Shown here: positions 38,220 to 46,958 of the stretch, piece by piece
Layout: every line of letters starts with the position of its first letter
Position numbering within the stretch: position 1 is the stretch's first letter
Assembly: GCA_963793465.1 (NCBI GenBank)
Contig: CAWCAJ010000004.1
Coordinates: forward strand, 62,001-126,000
Origin: CAJQPP01 sp963793465
GTDB taxonomy: Bacteria > Planctomycetota > Planctomycetia > Pirellulales > Pirellulaceae
Length of the DNA stretch: 64,000 nucleotides
Reading direction: 5' to 3'
Notes under the pieces: generated by a model
Databases searched by the model: none
Told to the model about the DNA's origin: nothing
Seen by the model: the letters and a program-made list of their open reading frames with translations, nothing else
Translations under genes and position numbers: made by a program

Positions 38220-39313
38220 CTAGGCAACGGGACTGGGGTCCCGTTCCCGCTCAGCTTTGTCTACCGCGGACGGGTCATGACTGGCAACAGGCTCCAGCAA
38301 GTAATGCCCCACCTGCCATTGCTGACCCGCCTGAAAACCAAACAGCTCCGCACCTGCGATCAAAAACAAACGCCAGCGTTGAAGCCATCGGCGAGCTTCG
38401 CGATCACCGTAAGCTGCCTGCAGGATGGGCAGGACTTCCTGTGTGCGTGCGTCCAACAAGTCCAACCAGGCGTTACACGTTCGCTCGTAGTGCGTGCCGT
38501 CCCATATCCAGCTCTGGGATACCTGCATGTCTTCGCGAAATTCCTGGAAAATCTGCGCCGCGGGCATGATGCCGCCGGTGAAAAAATAGCGGCCCATCCA
38601 GTTGGATGCCCCGGCCGTTTGGAACTCGTAGATATATTGTCGGTGGCAAAAAATGTGCACGAACAACTTGCCATCGGGCCGCAGCCACCGGGCAACGCGC
38701 TGCAGCAGTTCCTGATAATTTCGCATGTGCTCGAACATCTCGCAGGAGACGATGCGATCGAACCTGCTTTCGGTCTCGAACTGGTTCATGTCGGCAGTGA
38801 TTACCGTCAAACGTTCCAGGGCCCCCAGTCGTTCGGCTCGCTGCAAGATCCATTCCCGTTGCATTCCCGAGTTGGAAACGGCGGTGACCCGGCAAGCGGG
38901 AAACATTTCCAGCATCCACAATGTCAGACTGCCCCAGCCGCAACCCAACTCCAGAATTTCCATCCCGTCATGGATTTGTGCGCGTTCACAGGATTGCCGT
39001 AAGGCGACGCACTCTGCTTCTGCCAACGTAGAGTCGGGGGTTTCGAAATAACAGCAGCTGTACTTCAGCCTTGGACCAAGAATCAATTCAAAGAAAGCAG
39101 CCGGAACCTCGTAGTGCTGTTGGTTGGCTTTTTCGGGTACGGGGGCCACCGGTGCCAGTCGCATCGTCCGGGCGAAGTCGGCCGTTGAAACGCCGGCGGC
39201 TTGCAGCTCGAGCAGACGTTGTCGGCAAAGTCGTCGCGTCAGGCGCGAGTCATCCGATCCGGCAGCCAGCCCCGTTCAATGGCTTCGATGACGGTATGGG
39301 TGAGCATCTCCAT
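38220..39313 (-). CDS. Second cyclopropane-fatty-acid-synthase-like methyltransferase (one apparent frameshift)
   Basis: ATG 39313 follows AGGAGA at eight bases and gives MEMLTHTVIEAIERGWLPD. The frame then stops at 39239-39241, while the neighbouring frame continues as LTRRLCRQRLLELQAAGVST into the main part (from 39164). One missing G near 39254 joins them. The main part is a class I methyltransferase with CFA features: QQHYEVPAAFFELILGPRLK, then SCCYFE, ILELGCGWGSLTLWML and FDRIVSCEMFEHM. Compared with the neighbouring CFA synthase it is shorter and diverged, and probably methylates a different lipid or step. Confidence 0.8.
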
Positions 39314-39377
39314 GAGGGTTGTCTCCTGCTGAGGCCGTTGGTGTTTGGCCCATCCGATCTGCTGAGCGGTAACAGGT

Positions 39378-39455
39378 CGGCTGAGCTCTTTCACGTCGGC
39401 TGAGCTCTATCAAATTGCCTGAGTTCGATCAAATTGGCTGAGTTCTGAATCTGAC
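39378..39455. repeat. Short imperfect tandem repeats inside the lipid operon
   Basis: GTCGGCTGAGCTCT occurs twice (39376-39389 and 39395-39408 region), then TCAAATTGcCTGAGTTCGA and TCAAATTGGCTGAGTTCTGA, ending in GAATCTGACC. The end resembles the terminus of the dispersed palindromic element. It lies between two operon genes without a reading frame. Confidence 0.6.
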
Positions 39456-39462
39456 CAGGGAA

Positions 39463-40287
39463 CTACACCGGATCGCGTGTGACGGACGCTTCGCCCGATG
39501 GGCTGTTGGCTCGCTTGGGTGGCCAGGGGAAAAACGCACTGGTGGTTTTTTGGTATTGGCGGTAGGCAGCGCCACGACTTTTCAGTGAGGAGGCTTCCGC
39601 AGGTGGAATCCCGGTCACAAACAAAATGAAGTACAGCATCGCCAGCGGACCGATCACCGTCAGCCAACCCAACGGTGCCGCGATTGCCAGGCACACGTAA
39701 GTCCACCAGTGCAACCATTCAAAAAAGTAGTTGGGGTGGCGGGAGTACTTCCAGAGCCCGTCCTGGCAAACACCACCGCGATGAGCAGGATTGGATTGGA
39801 AACGTTTCAGTTGGCGGTCGGCCAGGGCTTCTCCACCAACCGCCACCGCCCAAATCAGCACACCCACCGCGTCCAGCCACCCCAGTCGCTGGGTATTCCC
39901 CGCAGCGATCAGCATGGGCAGGGCAAACAGCAACGCCCCAAAGGCCTGAAACTGATAGAACCGAAATAGCCGGGCTTGAAACCGGGAGCCCCATTGATTC
40001 CTGAGTTCCAGGTAACGCTTGTCGTCCGTTTCGTGTTGCAGTCGGGTCCAGATGTGCCAACTCAACCGGATTGCCCAGGTCATGGCCAGGGCGACGATCA
40101 ACAGGCGACGGGCCCATAGACCCTCCGTTGTGGCCAGGCTAAAGAAACTCGCCAGTCCGCCGACGCCCAAAGGCCAGGCCACATCCACGATTCCGGACTT
40201 GCCTGTCTGCTGTTGGAATTTCCATAGCAGACTCATCACGCCCGCCATCACCAGCCAGCCCGCGCCCATCATCAGCCAGGGATTCAC
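39463..40287 (-). CDS. DUF1295 (steroid 5-alpha-reductase-like) membrane protein
   Basis: Encodes 274 residues; its GTG start overlaps the stop of the CFA synthase gene by 4 bases (GTGA). About seven helices, and the DUF1295 signature: GIVDVAWPLGVGGLA near the N-terminus and DGLWKYSRHPNYFFEWLHWW near residue 175. GKxxxSRHPNYF is the NADPH-reductase/ICMT-like motif of the family. Proteins of this type are proposed membrane reductases acting on lipid or isoprenoid double bonds. Co-transcription with CFA synthase fits a role in lipid modification. Confidence 0.85.
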   Translation of the reverse strand: MNPWLMMGAGWLVMAGVMSLLWKFQQQTGKSGIVDVAWPLGVGGLASFFSLATTEGLWARRLLIVALAMTWAIRLSWHIWTRLQHETDDKRYLELRNQWGSRFQARLFRFYQFQAFGALLFALPMLIAAGNTQRLGWLDAVGVLIWAVAVGGEALADRQLKRFQSNPAHRGGVCQDGLWKYSRHPNYFFEWLHWWTYVCLAIAAPLGWLTVIGPLAMLYFILFVTGIPPAEASSLKSRGAAYRQYQKTTSAFFPWPPKRANSPSGEASVTRDPV

Positions 40288-41570
40288 AGCGTCACCTCCT
40301 GAGCTTCGAGATCCTTGTCGGGTGCTGTCGGTGGCGATGCCAACGCGGGAACCGGTTCCATTGGGCGATCAACAGGCGAGGTCTTGGCCGCGTGGTTGGC
40401 AAACCAGATTTGGGCCACGTTCACATGCCGCTCCATGAATGCCGCCTCGCAATAACAAAGGTAGTAATTCCAGATCCGGATAAAGCGGTCATCAAAACCC
40501 AGCTGTCGCACCTGGGGCAGTTTGCCGTTGAAAGCTGATCGCCAGCGTCGCAAGGTCTCGGCGTAGTGGGCGGCAAAGTCCTCCATATGCACCATCCGCA
40601 GGCGGCTACGTCCGGTCATCGCCTGCGACAAGGCCGTCACCGAGGGCAGGCACCCACCTGGGAAAATGTACTGCTTGATAAAGTCGACCGTTCTTTTGTG
40701 GTGCTCAAACCGATGATCCACAATGGTGATGGCCTGCATCAGCATTTCTCCGTCGGGCTTCAGCAATTCACCACACTTGCGAAAAAAGGTGTCAAAGTAC
40801 TGATGTCCGACGGCTTCGATCATCTCGATGGATACCAGCTTGTCGTATTTGCCCTTCAGCTGCCGGTAATCCTGTTTGAGGAGCGTGATGCGATCGGCCA
40901 CACCCTCGCTTTCGAATCGCTGTTGCGCGTATTCAAATTGCTGGTCGGAGATGGTGGTGGTGGTAACCCGGCACCCGTACTTTTTGACAGCGTGCGCAGC
41001 CAACGCCCCCCAGCCGGTGCCGATTTCCAGCAGGTGGTCGCTCGGTTTCAGAGCCAACTTGCGGCAGGCTCGATCGATCTTCTCCTGGGATCCTTCCCAC
41101 AGCGAACTTTGCGGAGAAGGGAAGATCGCGCTGGAATAGGTCATGGAGCGGTCCAGGAACAACGCGAAAAATTCATTGCTCAGGTCGTAGTGTTTGACGA
41201 TGTTTTGTTTGGCGTTATGGACGGTATTGCGTCGCAGCCAGTGTCCCGCCTGCGCCAATTTGTGTTTGGCGACGCTGGGTAGACCGTTGATCGTGTCGCC
41301 CTGCGGCAAGTTGCGGATCAGGATCCGAATCAGGGCCGTCAGGTCGCCGCAATCCCACTGACCCCGGGCCAGCGATTCCGCCGCGCCCAGGCCTCCTCCG
41401 GTCACCATCGATCGATAGAAAGCCGGGTCCTGTACTGTGACTTCCGCGTGCAAGGCAGCATTCACGTCACCGAACTGAAGACGCTGCTCCCCTTCCACCA
41501 CGCTGAGGCTGCCCTGGTGCAATTGACTCAAACGGCTGTGAACCAGCTTGCGAAATGAACTTTCAAACAT
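40284..41570 (-). CDS. cfa: Cyclopropane-fatty-acyl-phospholipid synthase (or related unsaturated-lipid methylase)
   Basis: Encodes 428 residues, near the usual length. The N-terminal domain (GDVNAALHAEVTVQDPAFY, GLGAAESLARGQWDCGD) is followed by NAKQNIVKHYDLSNEFFALF, the CFA hallmark. LLEIGTGWGALAAHAVKKYG binds SAM, and VSIEMIEAVGHQYFDTFF and RFEHHKRTVDFIKQYIFPGG follow. It transfers a methylene or methyl group from SAM to cis double bonds in membrane phospholipids. In the operon it sits after DUF1365 and overlaps DUF1295. In comparable proteobacterial loci the enzyme may act in methyl- or furan-fatty-acid formation rather than cyclopropanation. Confidence 0.92.
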   Translation of the reverse strand: MFESSFRKLVHSRLSQLHQGSLSVVEGEQRLQFGDVNAALHAEVTVQDPAFYRSMVTGGGLGAAESLARGQWDCGDLTALIRILIRNLPQGDTINGLPSVAKHKLAQAGHWLRRNTVHNAKQNIVKHYDLSNEFFALFLDRSMTYSSAIFPSPQSSLWEGSQEKIDRACRKLALKPSDHLLEIGTGWGALAAHAVKKYGCRVTTTTISDQQFEYAQQRFESEGVADRITLLKQDYRQLKGKYDKLVSIEMIEAVGHQYFDTFFRKCGELLKPDGEMLMQAITIVDHRFEHHKRTVDFIKQYIFPGGCLPSVTALSQAMTGRSRLRMVHMEDFAAHYAETLRRWRSAFNGKLPQVRQLGFDDRFIRIWNYYLCYCEAAFMERHVNVAQIWFANHAAKTSPVDRPMEPVPALASPPTAPDKDLEAQEVTL

Positions 41571-41597
41571 GGTGTTCCTGGTCGATACGGAAAGGGA

Positions 41598-42485
41598 TCA
41601 GGCCGCGTAATCGCTGCTGGTTTCCTGCAGCGACGCAGGGGGTAAGGTCCCACGCTGTTTGGCGGGATGCGAAAAAAACGGCACCTTCTTGGCCTTCAGG
41701 CGGATAGCCTGCCAATAAATACCGGCAAAAACCTGACAGGTCATCAGCGGATAGCTCAGCAGCACGCGTCGCAGACTGGAGGCGCTCAACGGTTTTCGTT
41801 GCAGTGTCATGGCGACGGTGAGCATCCGCCGGGCTTCCCGGAAATTCGAGATCCCGACCCGCAGGGTTTCGCCCGGATCCGTGACACGCCACTGATAGTT
41901 CATGTCCATCGGAAGAAAAGGAGACACATGAAAATCCTTCTGCAATCGATCTCGTGGGCCGCTGTGGCGAGGGCTGTAGTGCCGAGGTTGCAAGACGTAA
42001 CAGTGCTGCTCTCCCCAGGGCGTATTGTTTACTTCGGCTACGATTTGATGCAACGATTCCTGTGAGTCGTAACAAAAAAAGAACGACACCGGATTCATCT
42101 GAAAGCCGCAGTAACGCAAGTGCGTCAACAACCGAATCGGCCCCGTGGGCCTTTGGCCCGTGCGCTGTTCCACGAGGTCGCGAACGGACGCTTCCAGAGG
42201 CTGCTGCGGATCCCCCAGGTGTTCGCTACGACGAAACCAGGCCAGATTGGGGCGGTCGGCGGACCACAACCAGCGCTTGGCAAACACCTGGTCCAACTCG
42301 GCCAGGTCCAGGTACATCAGAAACAGCTTGTATGTAAAGGCGTGCGCGACGGGTTGGAACCGGCGATGGATTACGCGTCCTTGATAGATACAGCTGTTCA
42401 AGAGATCTCTCGTTACGACCTGGCGTCCGAAACACCGTTGGTTTTCGGGGTGACGCGGTCCTTGCTGGGGACTGGAGGAGGACAC
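41598..42485 (-). CDS. DUF1365 family protein
   Basis: Up to 295 residues. The conserved part begins NSCIYQGRVIHRRFQPVAHA followed by FTYKLFLMYLDLAEL, with GPIRLLTHLRYCGFQMNPVS and PWGEQHCYVL further on. The frame opens at GTG 42485, which would overlap the FAD gene by 73 bases; a TTG at 42404 just before NSC is an alternative and matches where the family normally starts. Biochemical role unknown, but the DUF1365 gene is nearly always next to the FAD oxidoreductase and CFA synthase genes, as here. Confidence 0.85.
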   Translation of the reverse strand: MSSSSPQQGPRHPENQRCFGRQVVTRDLLNSCIYQGRVIHRRFQPVAHAFTYKLFLMYLDLAELDQVFAKRWLWSADRPNLAWFRRSEHLGDPQQPLEASVRDLVEQRTGQRPTGPIRLLTHLRYCGFQMNPVSFFFCYDSQESLHQIVAEVNNTPWGEQHCYVLQPRHYSPRHSGPRDRLQKDFHVSPFLPMDMNYQWRVTDPGETLRVGISNFREARRMLTVAMTLQRKPLSASSLRRVLLSYPLMTCQVFAGIYWQAIRLKAKKVPFFSHPAKQRGTLPPASLQETSSDYAA

Positions 42486-43744
42486 GTCGGGACCAAAGTC
42501 GCCTTCAGATGGTCGGCCACTGCCAACCCGCTGACGACCCCGTCTTCATGGAATCCGTTGCCCCAATAGGCTCCGCAGAACGAACTGCGGTGGGGACCGA
42601 TCAATTCAGCATGTCGCCCTTGCATCAGCTTGCGGCGACTGTCAAAAATCGGATGCCAGTAATTGAAGCTGCGGATGATCCTGCTGGAATCGATTCGCTC
42701 GGTATTGTTCAAAGTCACACAGTACGTCTCTGCCGCCTTCAACGATTGCAGGATGTTCATACAGTACGTGAGCGAAGCCTTGTCCCCCGGCTGGGGCGGC
42801 ATCAGGTAGTTCCAGGCCGCCCAGGCCCGCCGCCGCCGAGGCAGGATCGAAGTATCCGTGTGCAGCACGACTTCGTTGGATTCGTAGGGAAAGGCGCTCA
42901 GCACCTGGCGTTCGCTGGCCGTCGTCTCGTCACCCAGCAGACGCAAAGCCTGGTCGGCGTGGCAGGCGAACACCACATGGTCAAAGGACTCGCGGCCGTT
43001 AATATGCGACAGCGTCACGCCCTCGGACTGCCGACGGACGTGATGCACCGGTGTGCTCAAGCGGATCCGCTCCCGAAATGGCTGGATCAGGGGTTCCACA
43101 TAACTGCGTGACCCACCCCGGACCACTCGCCATTGCGGTCGATCACTGACGCTCAGCAAGCCGTGATGTTGGTAAAACTCGGCGATAAAGCGGATCGGAA
43201 AGTCCTCAAACGTCGCCTGGGGACAAGACCAGATGGCGGACCCCATGGGCAGAAAGTACAGCTGGTAAAATTCTCCGGGGAACCGATGGCGGGCAAAAAA
43301 TTCACGGACCGTCGTCTCATCGTCACCACTCTCGATCAATTGCGGTCCCACGCGATTGAACTTCAGGATCCCCTGCAACAGACGGTAGAAACGGGGACGC
43401 AAGAGATTGCGTTTTTGAGCAAACAAGCCACCCAGATCGGCACCTCGATATTCCAGGTCGTGGGCATCGCTGCGAACACTGAAAGTCATGGGCGCGGGCT
43501 GCGAAGCAACCTGCAACCCATCCAGCATCTCAATGAAGTTGGGGTAGGTGCGGTCGTTGAACACGATGAACCCGGTATCAACCGCCCACGAGCCCTCGTC
43601 CGTTTCCACGTCGATCGTATGGGTGTGCCCACCAACCCACTCCGCAGCCTCGAAGATGGTCAACTCGCAGCTGGCATGCAGCTGTCGAGCAACCGTCAGC
43701 CCGGAGATTCCCGACCCGATAATGGCAATCCTGGGACGCTTCAA
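42413..43744 (-). CDS. FAD-dependent oxidoreductase (amine-oxidase/desaturase-like)
   Basis: Encodes 443 residues. The N-terminus is a dinucleotide-binding fold (RIAIIGSGISGLTVARQL, then FEAAEWVGGHTHTID with the amine-oxidase GG motif). Further family motifs are VDTGFIVFNDRTYPNFIEML and the C-terminal GAYWGNGFHEDGVVSG that closes the FAD site. In proteobacteria the orthologous gene sits with DUF1365 and CFA synthase in light/singlet-oxygen stress loci, and a related protein is implicated in furan fatty acid synthesis (UfaD type); assignment here is by analogy. Start ATG 43744 overlaps the DCC gene stop by 4 bases. Confidence 0.88.
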   Translation of the reverse strand: MKRPRIAIIGSGISGLTVARQLHASCELTIFEAAEWVGGHTHTIDVETDEGSWAVDTGFIVFNDRTYPNFIEMLDGLQVASQPAPMTFSVRSDAHDLEYRGADLGGLFAQKRNLLRPRFYRLLQGILKFNRVGPQLIESGDDETTVREFFARHRFPGEFYQLYFLPMGSAIWSCPQATFEDFPIRFIAEFYQHHGLLSVSDRPQWRVVRGGSRSYVEPLIQPFRERIRLSTPVHHVRRQSEGVTLSHINGRESFDHVVFACHADQALRLLGDETTASERQVLSAFPYESNEVVLHTDTSILPRRRRAWAAWNYLMPPQPGDKASLTYCMNILQSLKAAETYCVTLNNTERIDSSRIIRSFNYWHPIFDSRRKLMQGRHAELIGPHRSSFCGAYWGNGFHEDGVVSGLAVADHLKATLVPTCPPPVPSKDRVTPKTNGVSDARS

Positions 43745-44199
43745 ACGCCTGTCTCCTTGGCAAGTATCCGGGAATCCCTGGCAGATTCAGCTGCCGGTGA
43801 GGGTGATGGCTGGGGGATCCCGCATTTGCCGTCCTGACACCGCCCTGTCAATCGCGTGCGGTATTTGGCAAAGACACGGTAGCCCAGATTCAGTCCCTGT
43901 CGAACACCCAGACAGCGACTCAATCGTACCATCTTGGGGAAGCCGGCCGCGGCGTACAAGTAGCGGAAGACCTCCACGCCCTGGACCCAACGACCGTCGG
44001 CCGTACGACCGTGAATCTCCGCCATCAACTGATCGTAAGTCTTGCCCAGTCGGGTCGCGTCAAAATCCGCCGCGGCAATATCCGTGAACTGGATTTGCTG
44101 CCGCCGCTGCCTGTCGCGTTTTTGCAGCCAACGGATCTCTTTCACACAGAGCGGGCAATCCCCGTCGTAAAACACTTCGAACAGCGGCTGGCCGGGCAT
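43741..44199 (-). CDS. DCC-family (DUF393) thiol-disulfide oxidoreductase-like protein
   Basis: Encodes 152 residues from ATG 44199. The family motif is at the N-terminus: FEVFYDGDCPLCVKEIRWLQ. The middle (QIQFTDIAAADFDATRLGKT) and GVEVFRYLYAAAGF also match the family. A late Cys pair (GRCQDGKC) is extra. Members have a thioredoxin-like fold with CxxC; redox function is inferred. This is the first gene of the eight-gene minus-strand lipid cluster and overlaps the next gene by 4 bases. Confidence 0.85.
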   Translation of the reverse strand: MPGQPLFEVFYDGDCPLCVKEIRWLQKRDRQRRQQIQFTDIAAADFDATRLGKTYDQLMAEIHGRTADGRWVQGVEVFRYLYAAAGFPKMVRLSRCLGVRQGLNLGYRVFAKYRTRLTGRCQDGKCGIPQPSPSPAAESARDSRILAKETGV

Positions 44200-44418
44200 T
44201 TGGGGGACTCCGGGGGGATCCGGGTGAATTCGTAAACAGTCATTTCTATAGCTTGGATTCGCCTTCGCGGATCCTGCGGATTCAACCTGAAACCAGAATT
44301 TTTTGAGGGTTTTTGGTTTTCCCTGAATCCGTCGGGCGGTTACTGGAGAATAAGCAAACGTCCAAAACGTTCAGATTCGCGATCCGTTGATCGAATTTTT
44401 TTTGACTGGAGGCACGTC
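44200..44418. promoter_or_regulatory. Divergent promoter region of the lipid operon and its regulator
   Basis: A 219-base region between the DCC gene (minus) and the LitR/CarH-like gene (plus). It contains an AT-rich stretch with T- and A-runs (44298-44330), a short inverted repeat AACGTCCAAAACGTT (44357-44371) and a strong GGAGG site before the regulator ATG. The inverted repeat is a candidate operator by position only. Confidence 0.5.
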
Positions 44419-45345
44419 ATGAAGTCAGACAAGCTCACCCCCAAAAAGGTCGCTTTGGCCATAGGCGTCAGCGAATCGTCCATGAAACGCTGGTGTGATC
44501 GGGGTTTGATCGCCTTTCAAACCACTTCCGGGGGCCATCGCCGGCTCTCCCGACCCTCGGTGGTTGATTTTCTGCGGCGCGGCAAGTATTCCCTGGTCAA
44601 GTCGGAGATGATCGGCCTGCCGGCAGGCATTCGTCCCAGCGAACGGAACCTGGCGACCGCTCGGCAGGATTTCTTGAATGCCGTGGTAGAGGGCAATGAG
44701 CCGCAAACCCGTCAGATCGTGCTGGAGCTCTTTTTGGCCGGCCAGTCGATCGCCGAAATCGGCGACAATGTGATTTCTCCCTCTTTCCAGGAAATCGGGG
44801 TGCAATGGGAATGCGGTGGCATGGAAGTTTACCGGGAACGCCGCGCATGCGAAGTCACGTTGCGGGTGCTCTCGGAATTGCGGCAGTTACTGCCGACCCC
44901 GGCCGCGACGGCACCTTTGGCGATCGGCGGAGCTCCGGATAAAGACAGTTACTCCTTGCCCACGTTTTTGGTGGAGATGGTCTTTCTGGAAGCGGGTTGG
45001 CGAGCTCAATCGCTAGGCAGCCAGCTACCCTTCCCGACATTGGTGGCCGCAGCACGAGATCAGAATCCGCGGTTATTCTGGTTGAGCATCTCTGCGATCA
45101 CCGATGAAGCTGCCTTCCTGAGCGCCTTCTCTCAGTTTCGGCAATCTCTACCTGCGGACACCTTCCTGGCCGTGGGAGGCCGCGCCTTGCAGGAGGGAAC
45201 CCGGCAGAAGATGCAGTACTCGGCTTACGGTGACAACCTCAAGCAACTGGAATCCCTGGCCTGCTCGCTGAAGACGCCTCCGATGACGGCGGAAATGACG
45301 GCTGCAAACCGGCCAACCAACGGTGCTTCGGTAAGTAACTACTAA
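44419..45345 (+). CDS. MerR-type regulator with B12-binding-like domain, LitR/CarH family, cobalamin ligands missing
   Basis: Encodes 308 residues; ATG 44419 follows TGGAGG. Residues 7-55 are the MerR helix-turn-helix (VALAIGVSESSMKRWCDRGL, TSGGHRRLSRPSVVDFLRRG). Residues 78-160 form the four-helix bundle; W130 and E140 match CarH W131 and E141, but the CarH His142 position is Arg141 (YRERRACEV). The Rossmann part (PTFLVEMVFLEAGWRAQSLG) follows GGAPDKDSYSL, where the adenosylcobalamin-ligating His177 of CarH corresponds to Asp176. It likely represses the divergent operon but should not bind cobalamin through His. A redox, lipid or other signal is possible. Confidence 0.85.
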   Translation: MKSDKLTPKKVALAIGVSESSMKRWCDRGLIAFQTTSGGHRRLSRPSVVDFLRRGKYSLVKSEMIGLPAGIRPSERNLATARQDFLNAVVEGNEPQTRQIVLELFLAGQSIAEIGDNVISPSFQEIGVQWECGGMEVYRERRACEVTLRVLSELRQLLPTPAATAPLAIGGAPDKDSYSLPTFLVEMVFLEAGWRAQSLGSQLPFPTLVAAARDQNPRLFWLSISAITDEAAFLSAFSQFRQSLPADTFLAVGGRALQEGTRQKMQYSAYGDNLKQLESLACSLKTPPMTAEMTAANRPTNGASVSNY

Positions 45346-45487
45346 ATCGTTCCTTGTAACTCAGCGGTGTTTGCGGGTGTGCCCCGGTGCTTGCCGGTGT
45401 GCCCGAAAGACAGGGACGGTGAAAAGGACGCTGCAGCTTGCGTCGCCGCGACGCAGTTCCCCATAAATTTTGATCTCAGGAGTTCCC

Positions 45488-46759
45488 ATGAAACTGTCGC
45501 CATTTTGCCTTGGCTTACTTACGCTCGGATGCATGCTGTTTTGGGTAACTGCGGATTTGCCTGCTCAGTCCAGCGACTCGGAACAGCCTGATTGGTCGCA
45601 ATGGCGGGGTCCGCAACGCGATGGCGTTTTCCGCGGTGCCCGGCTACCTGAGAAACTGGATGATTCCACCATCAAGCGGAAGTGGCGGATGGAAATGGGA
45701 CCCAGCTATTCGGGTCCGATCGTGACCGCAGACCGCGTGTTTGTTACCGAAACGAAGGACAAGAAGTACGAAGTGGCGACCGCGCTGGACCGCGCGACCG
45801 GTGAAGTCGTATGGCAGGCCCAATGGGAAGGTTCGATGAGCGTCCCGTTTTTTGCCCGGGAAAACGGCAGCTGGATCCGCTCCACGCCGGCCTGGGATGA
45901 AGGCCGTCTATACGTGGGCGGAATCAAGGACTATCTGGTATGCCTGGACGGAGATTCGGGTGACGTCCTCTGGAAAGTCGATTTTCCTTCGACGACCGGT
46001 GCCAAGCCGCCCGAATTCGGTTTTGCCTCTTCCCCTCTGGTCTTTGGAGACGCCGTGTATGTTCAGGCCGGAGGCGCCTGCTTCAAGCTGAAGAAAGCCG
46101 ATGGCTCGATTGTCTGGAAGAGTCTCAATGATGGAGGCGGGATGTTCGGCAGCGCTTTCTCCTCGCCTACCGTGGCGACGCTGAATGGCGTGCAGCAACT
46201 GCTGGTGCAGACCCGCTCCGCTCTTAACGGTCTGGACATTGAAACAGGCAACGTCCTGTGGACTCAGGAAGTGCCGAGTTTTCGAGGCATGAATATTCTG
46301 ACGCCCGTTGTTTTCAACGACGCCGTCTTCACCAGCTCTTATCGCAATGAATCGTTCCTGTACTCGCCGCTTAACAATGGCGGGCAGTGGAATGTTTCGA
46401 CGAAATGGCAGGTCAAAAAGCCGGCCTACATGTCGACACCCGTTGAGAAAGAGGGTCATGTTTACATGCACCTGCAAAATCAAAGGTTTACCTGTATCGA
46501 TTTGAGTACCGGTGAAACGAAATGGACCAGCGAACCGTTCGGAAAATATTCCAGCCTGATTATCCAGGATGACAAGGTTCTGGCATTGGATCAGCGTGGG
46601 GAACTGGTGATGTTCCGGGCCACTCCCGAGAAATTCGAAGAACTAAGCGTTTATCGGGTGAGCGACCAGGAGACTTGGGCCCACCTGGCAGCCAGTGGCA
46701 ATCAGCTGTTTGTGAGAGAACTGAATGCCATCTCCGCCTTCGAATTTGAGTCCAATTAG
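45488..46759 (+). CDS. Secreted PQQ-like beta-propeller protein
   Basis: Encodes 423 residues from ATG 45488, after CAGGAG. Signal peptide (PFCLGLLTLGCMLFWVTADL) then the DWSQWRGPQRDG start shared with planctomycete PQQ-like proteins. Blades show the alternating DRATGEVVWQAQWEG, DGDSGDVLWKVDFPS and DIETGNVLWTQEVPS pattern; about seven or eight are present. Extracytoplasmic; enzymatic activity is not evident and quinone ligands are not recognisable. Related in type to the protein at 33983-35344. Confidence 0.85.
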   Translation: MKLSPFCLGLLTLGCMLFWVTADLPAQSSDSEQPDWSQWRGPQRDGVFRGARLPEKLDDSTIKRKWRMEMGPSYSGPIVTADRVFVTETKDKKYEVATALDRATGEVVWQAQWEGSMSVPFFARENGSWIRSTPAWDEGRLYVGGIKDYLVCLDGDSGDVLWKVDFPSTTGAKPPEFGFASSPLVFGDAVYVQAGGACFKLKKADGSIVWKSLNDGGGMFGSAFSSPTVATLNGVQQLLVQTRSALNGLDIETGNVLWTQEVPSFRGMNILTPVVFNDAVFTSSYRNESFLYSPLNNGGQWNVSTKWQVKKPAYMSTPVEKEGHVYMHLQNQRFTCIDLSTGETKWTSEPFGKYSSLIIQDDKVLALDQRGELVMFRATPEKFEELSVYRVSDQETWAHLAASGNQLFVRELNAISAFEFESN

Positions 46760-46958
46760 TGGGCTCTCAATACAGGGTCAACAGACACCTGCCATTTTCA
46801 GATGGGCATTCCGTCCGCATGCGGATGCCTTGCTGGGCTGGCTTCACAGTTGATTGCAACGCGACCCTGTCCCGCGGGGAACGCGATTGCGATTGACGCT
46901 GTCTTCCACATAGACTGCTTCCTGAGCGACGCTGGAAGTGAGCTTTGGGAGATTGTCG

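Noticed and set aside
44200..44418. Cobalamin riboswitch upstream of the B12-domain regulator
   Set aside because: No B12-box-like sequence or multi-arm structure could be recognised; only a short inverted repeat is visible.
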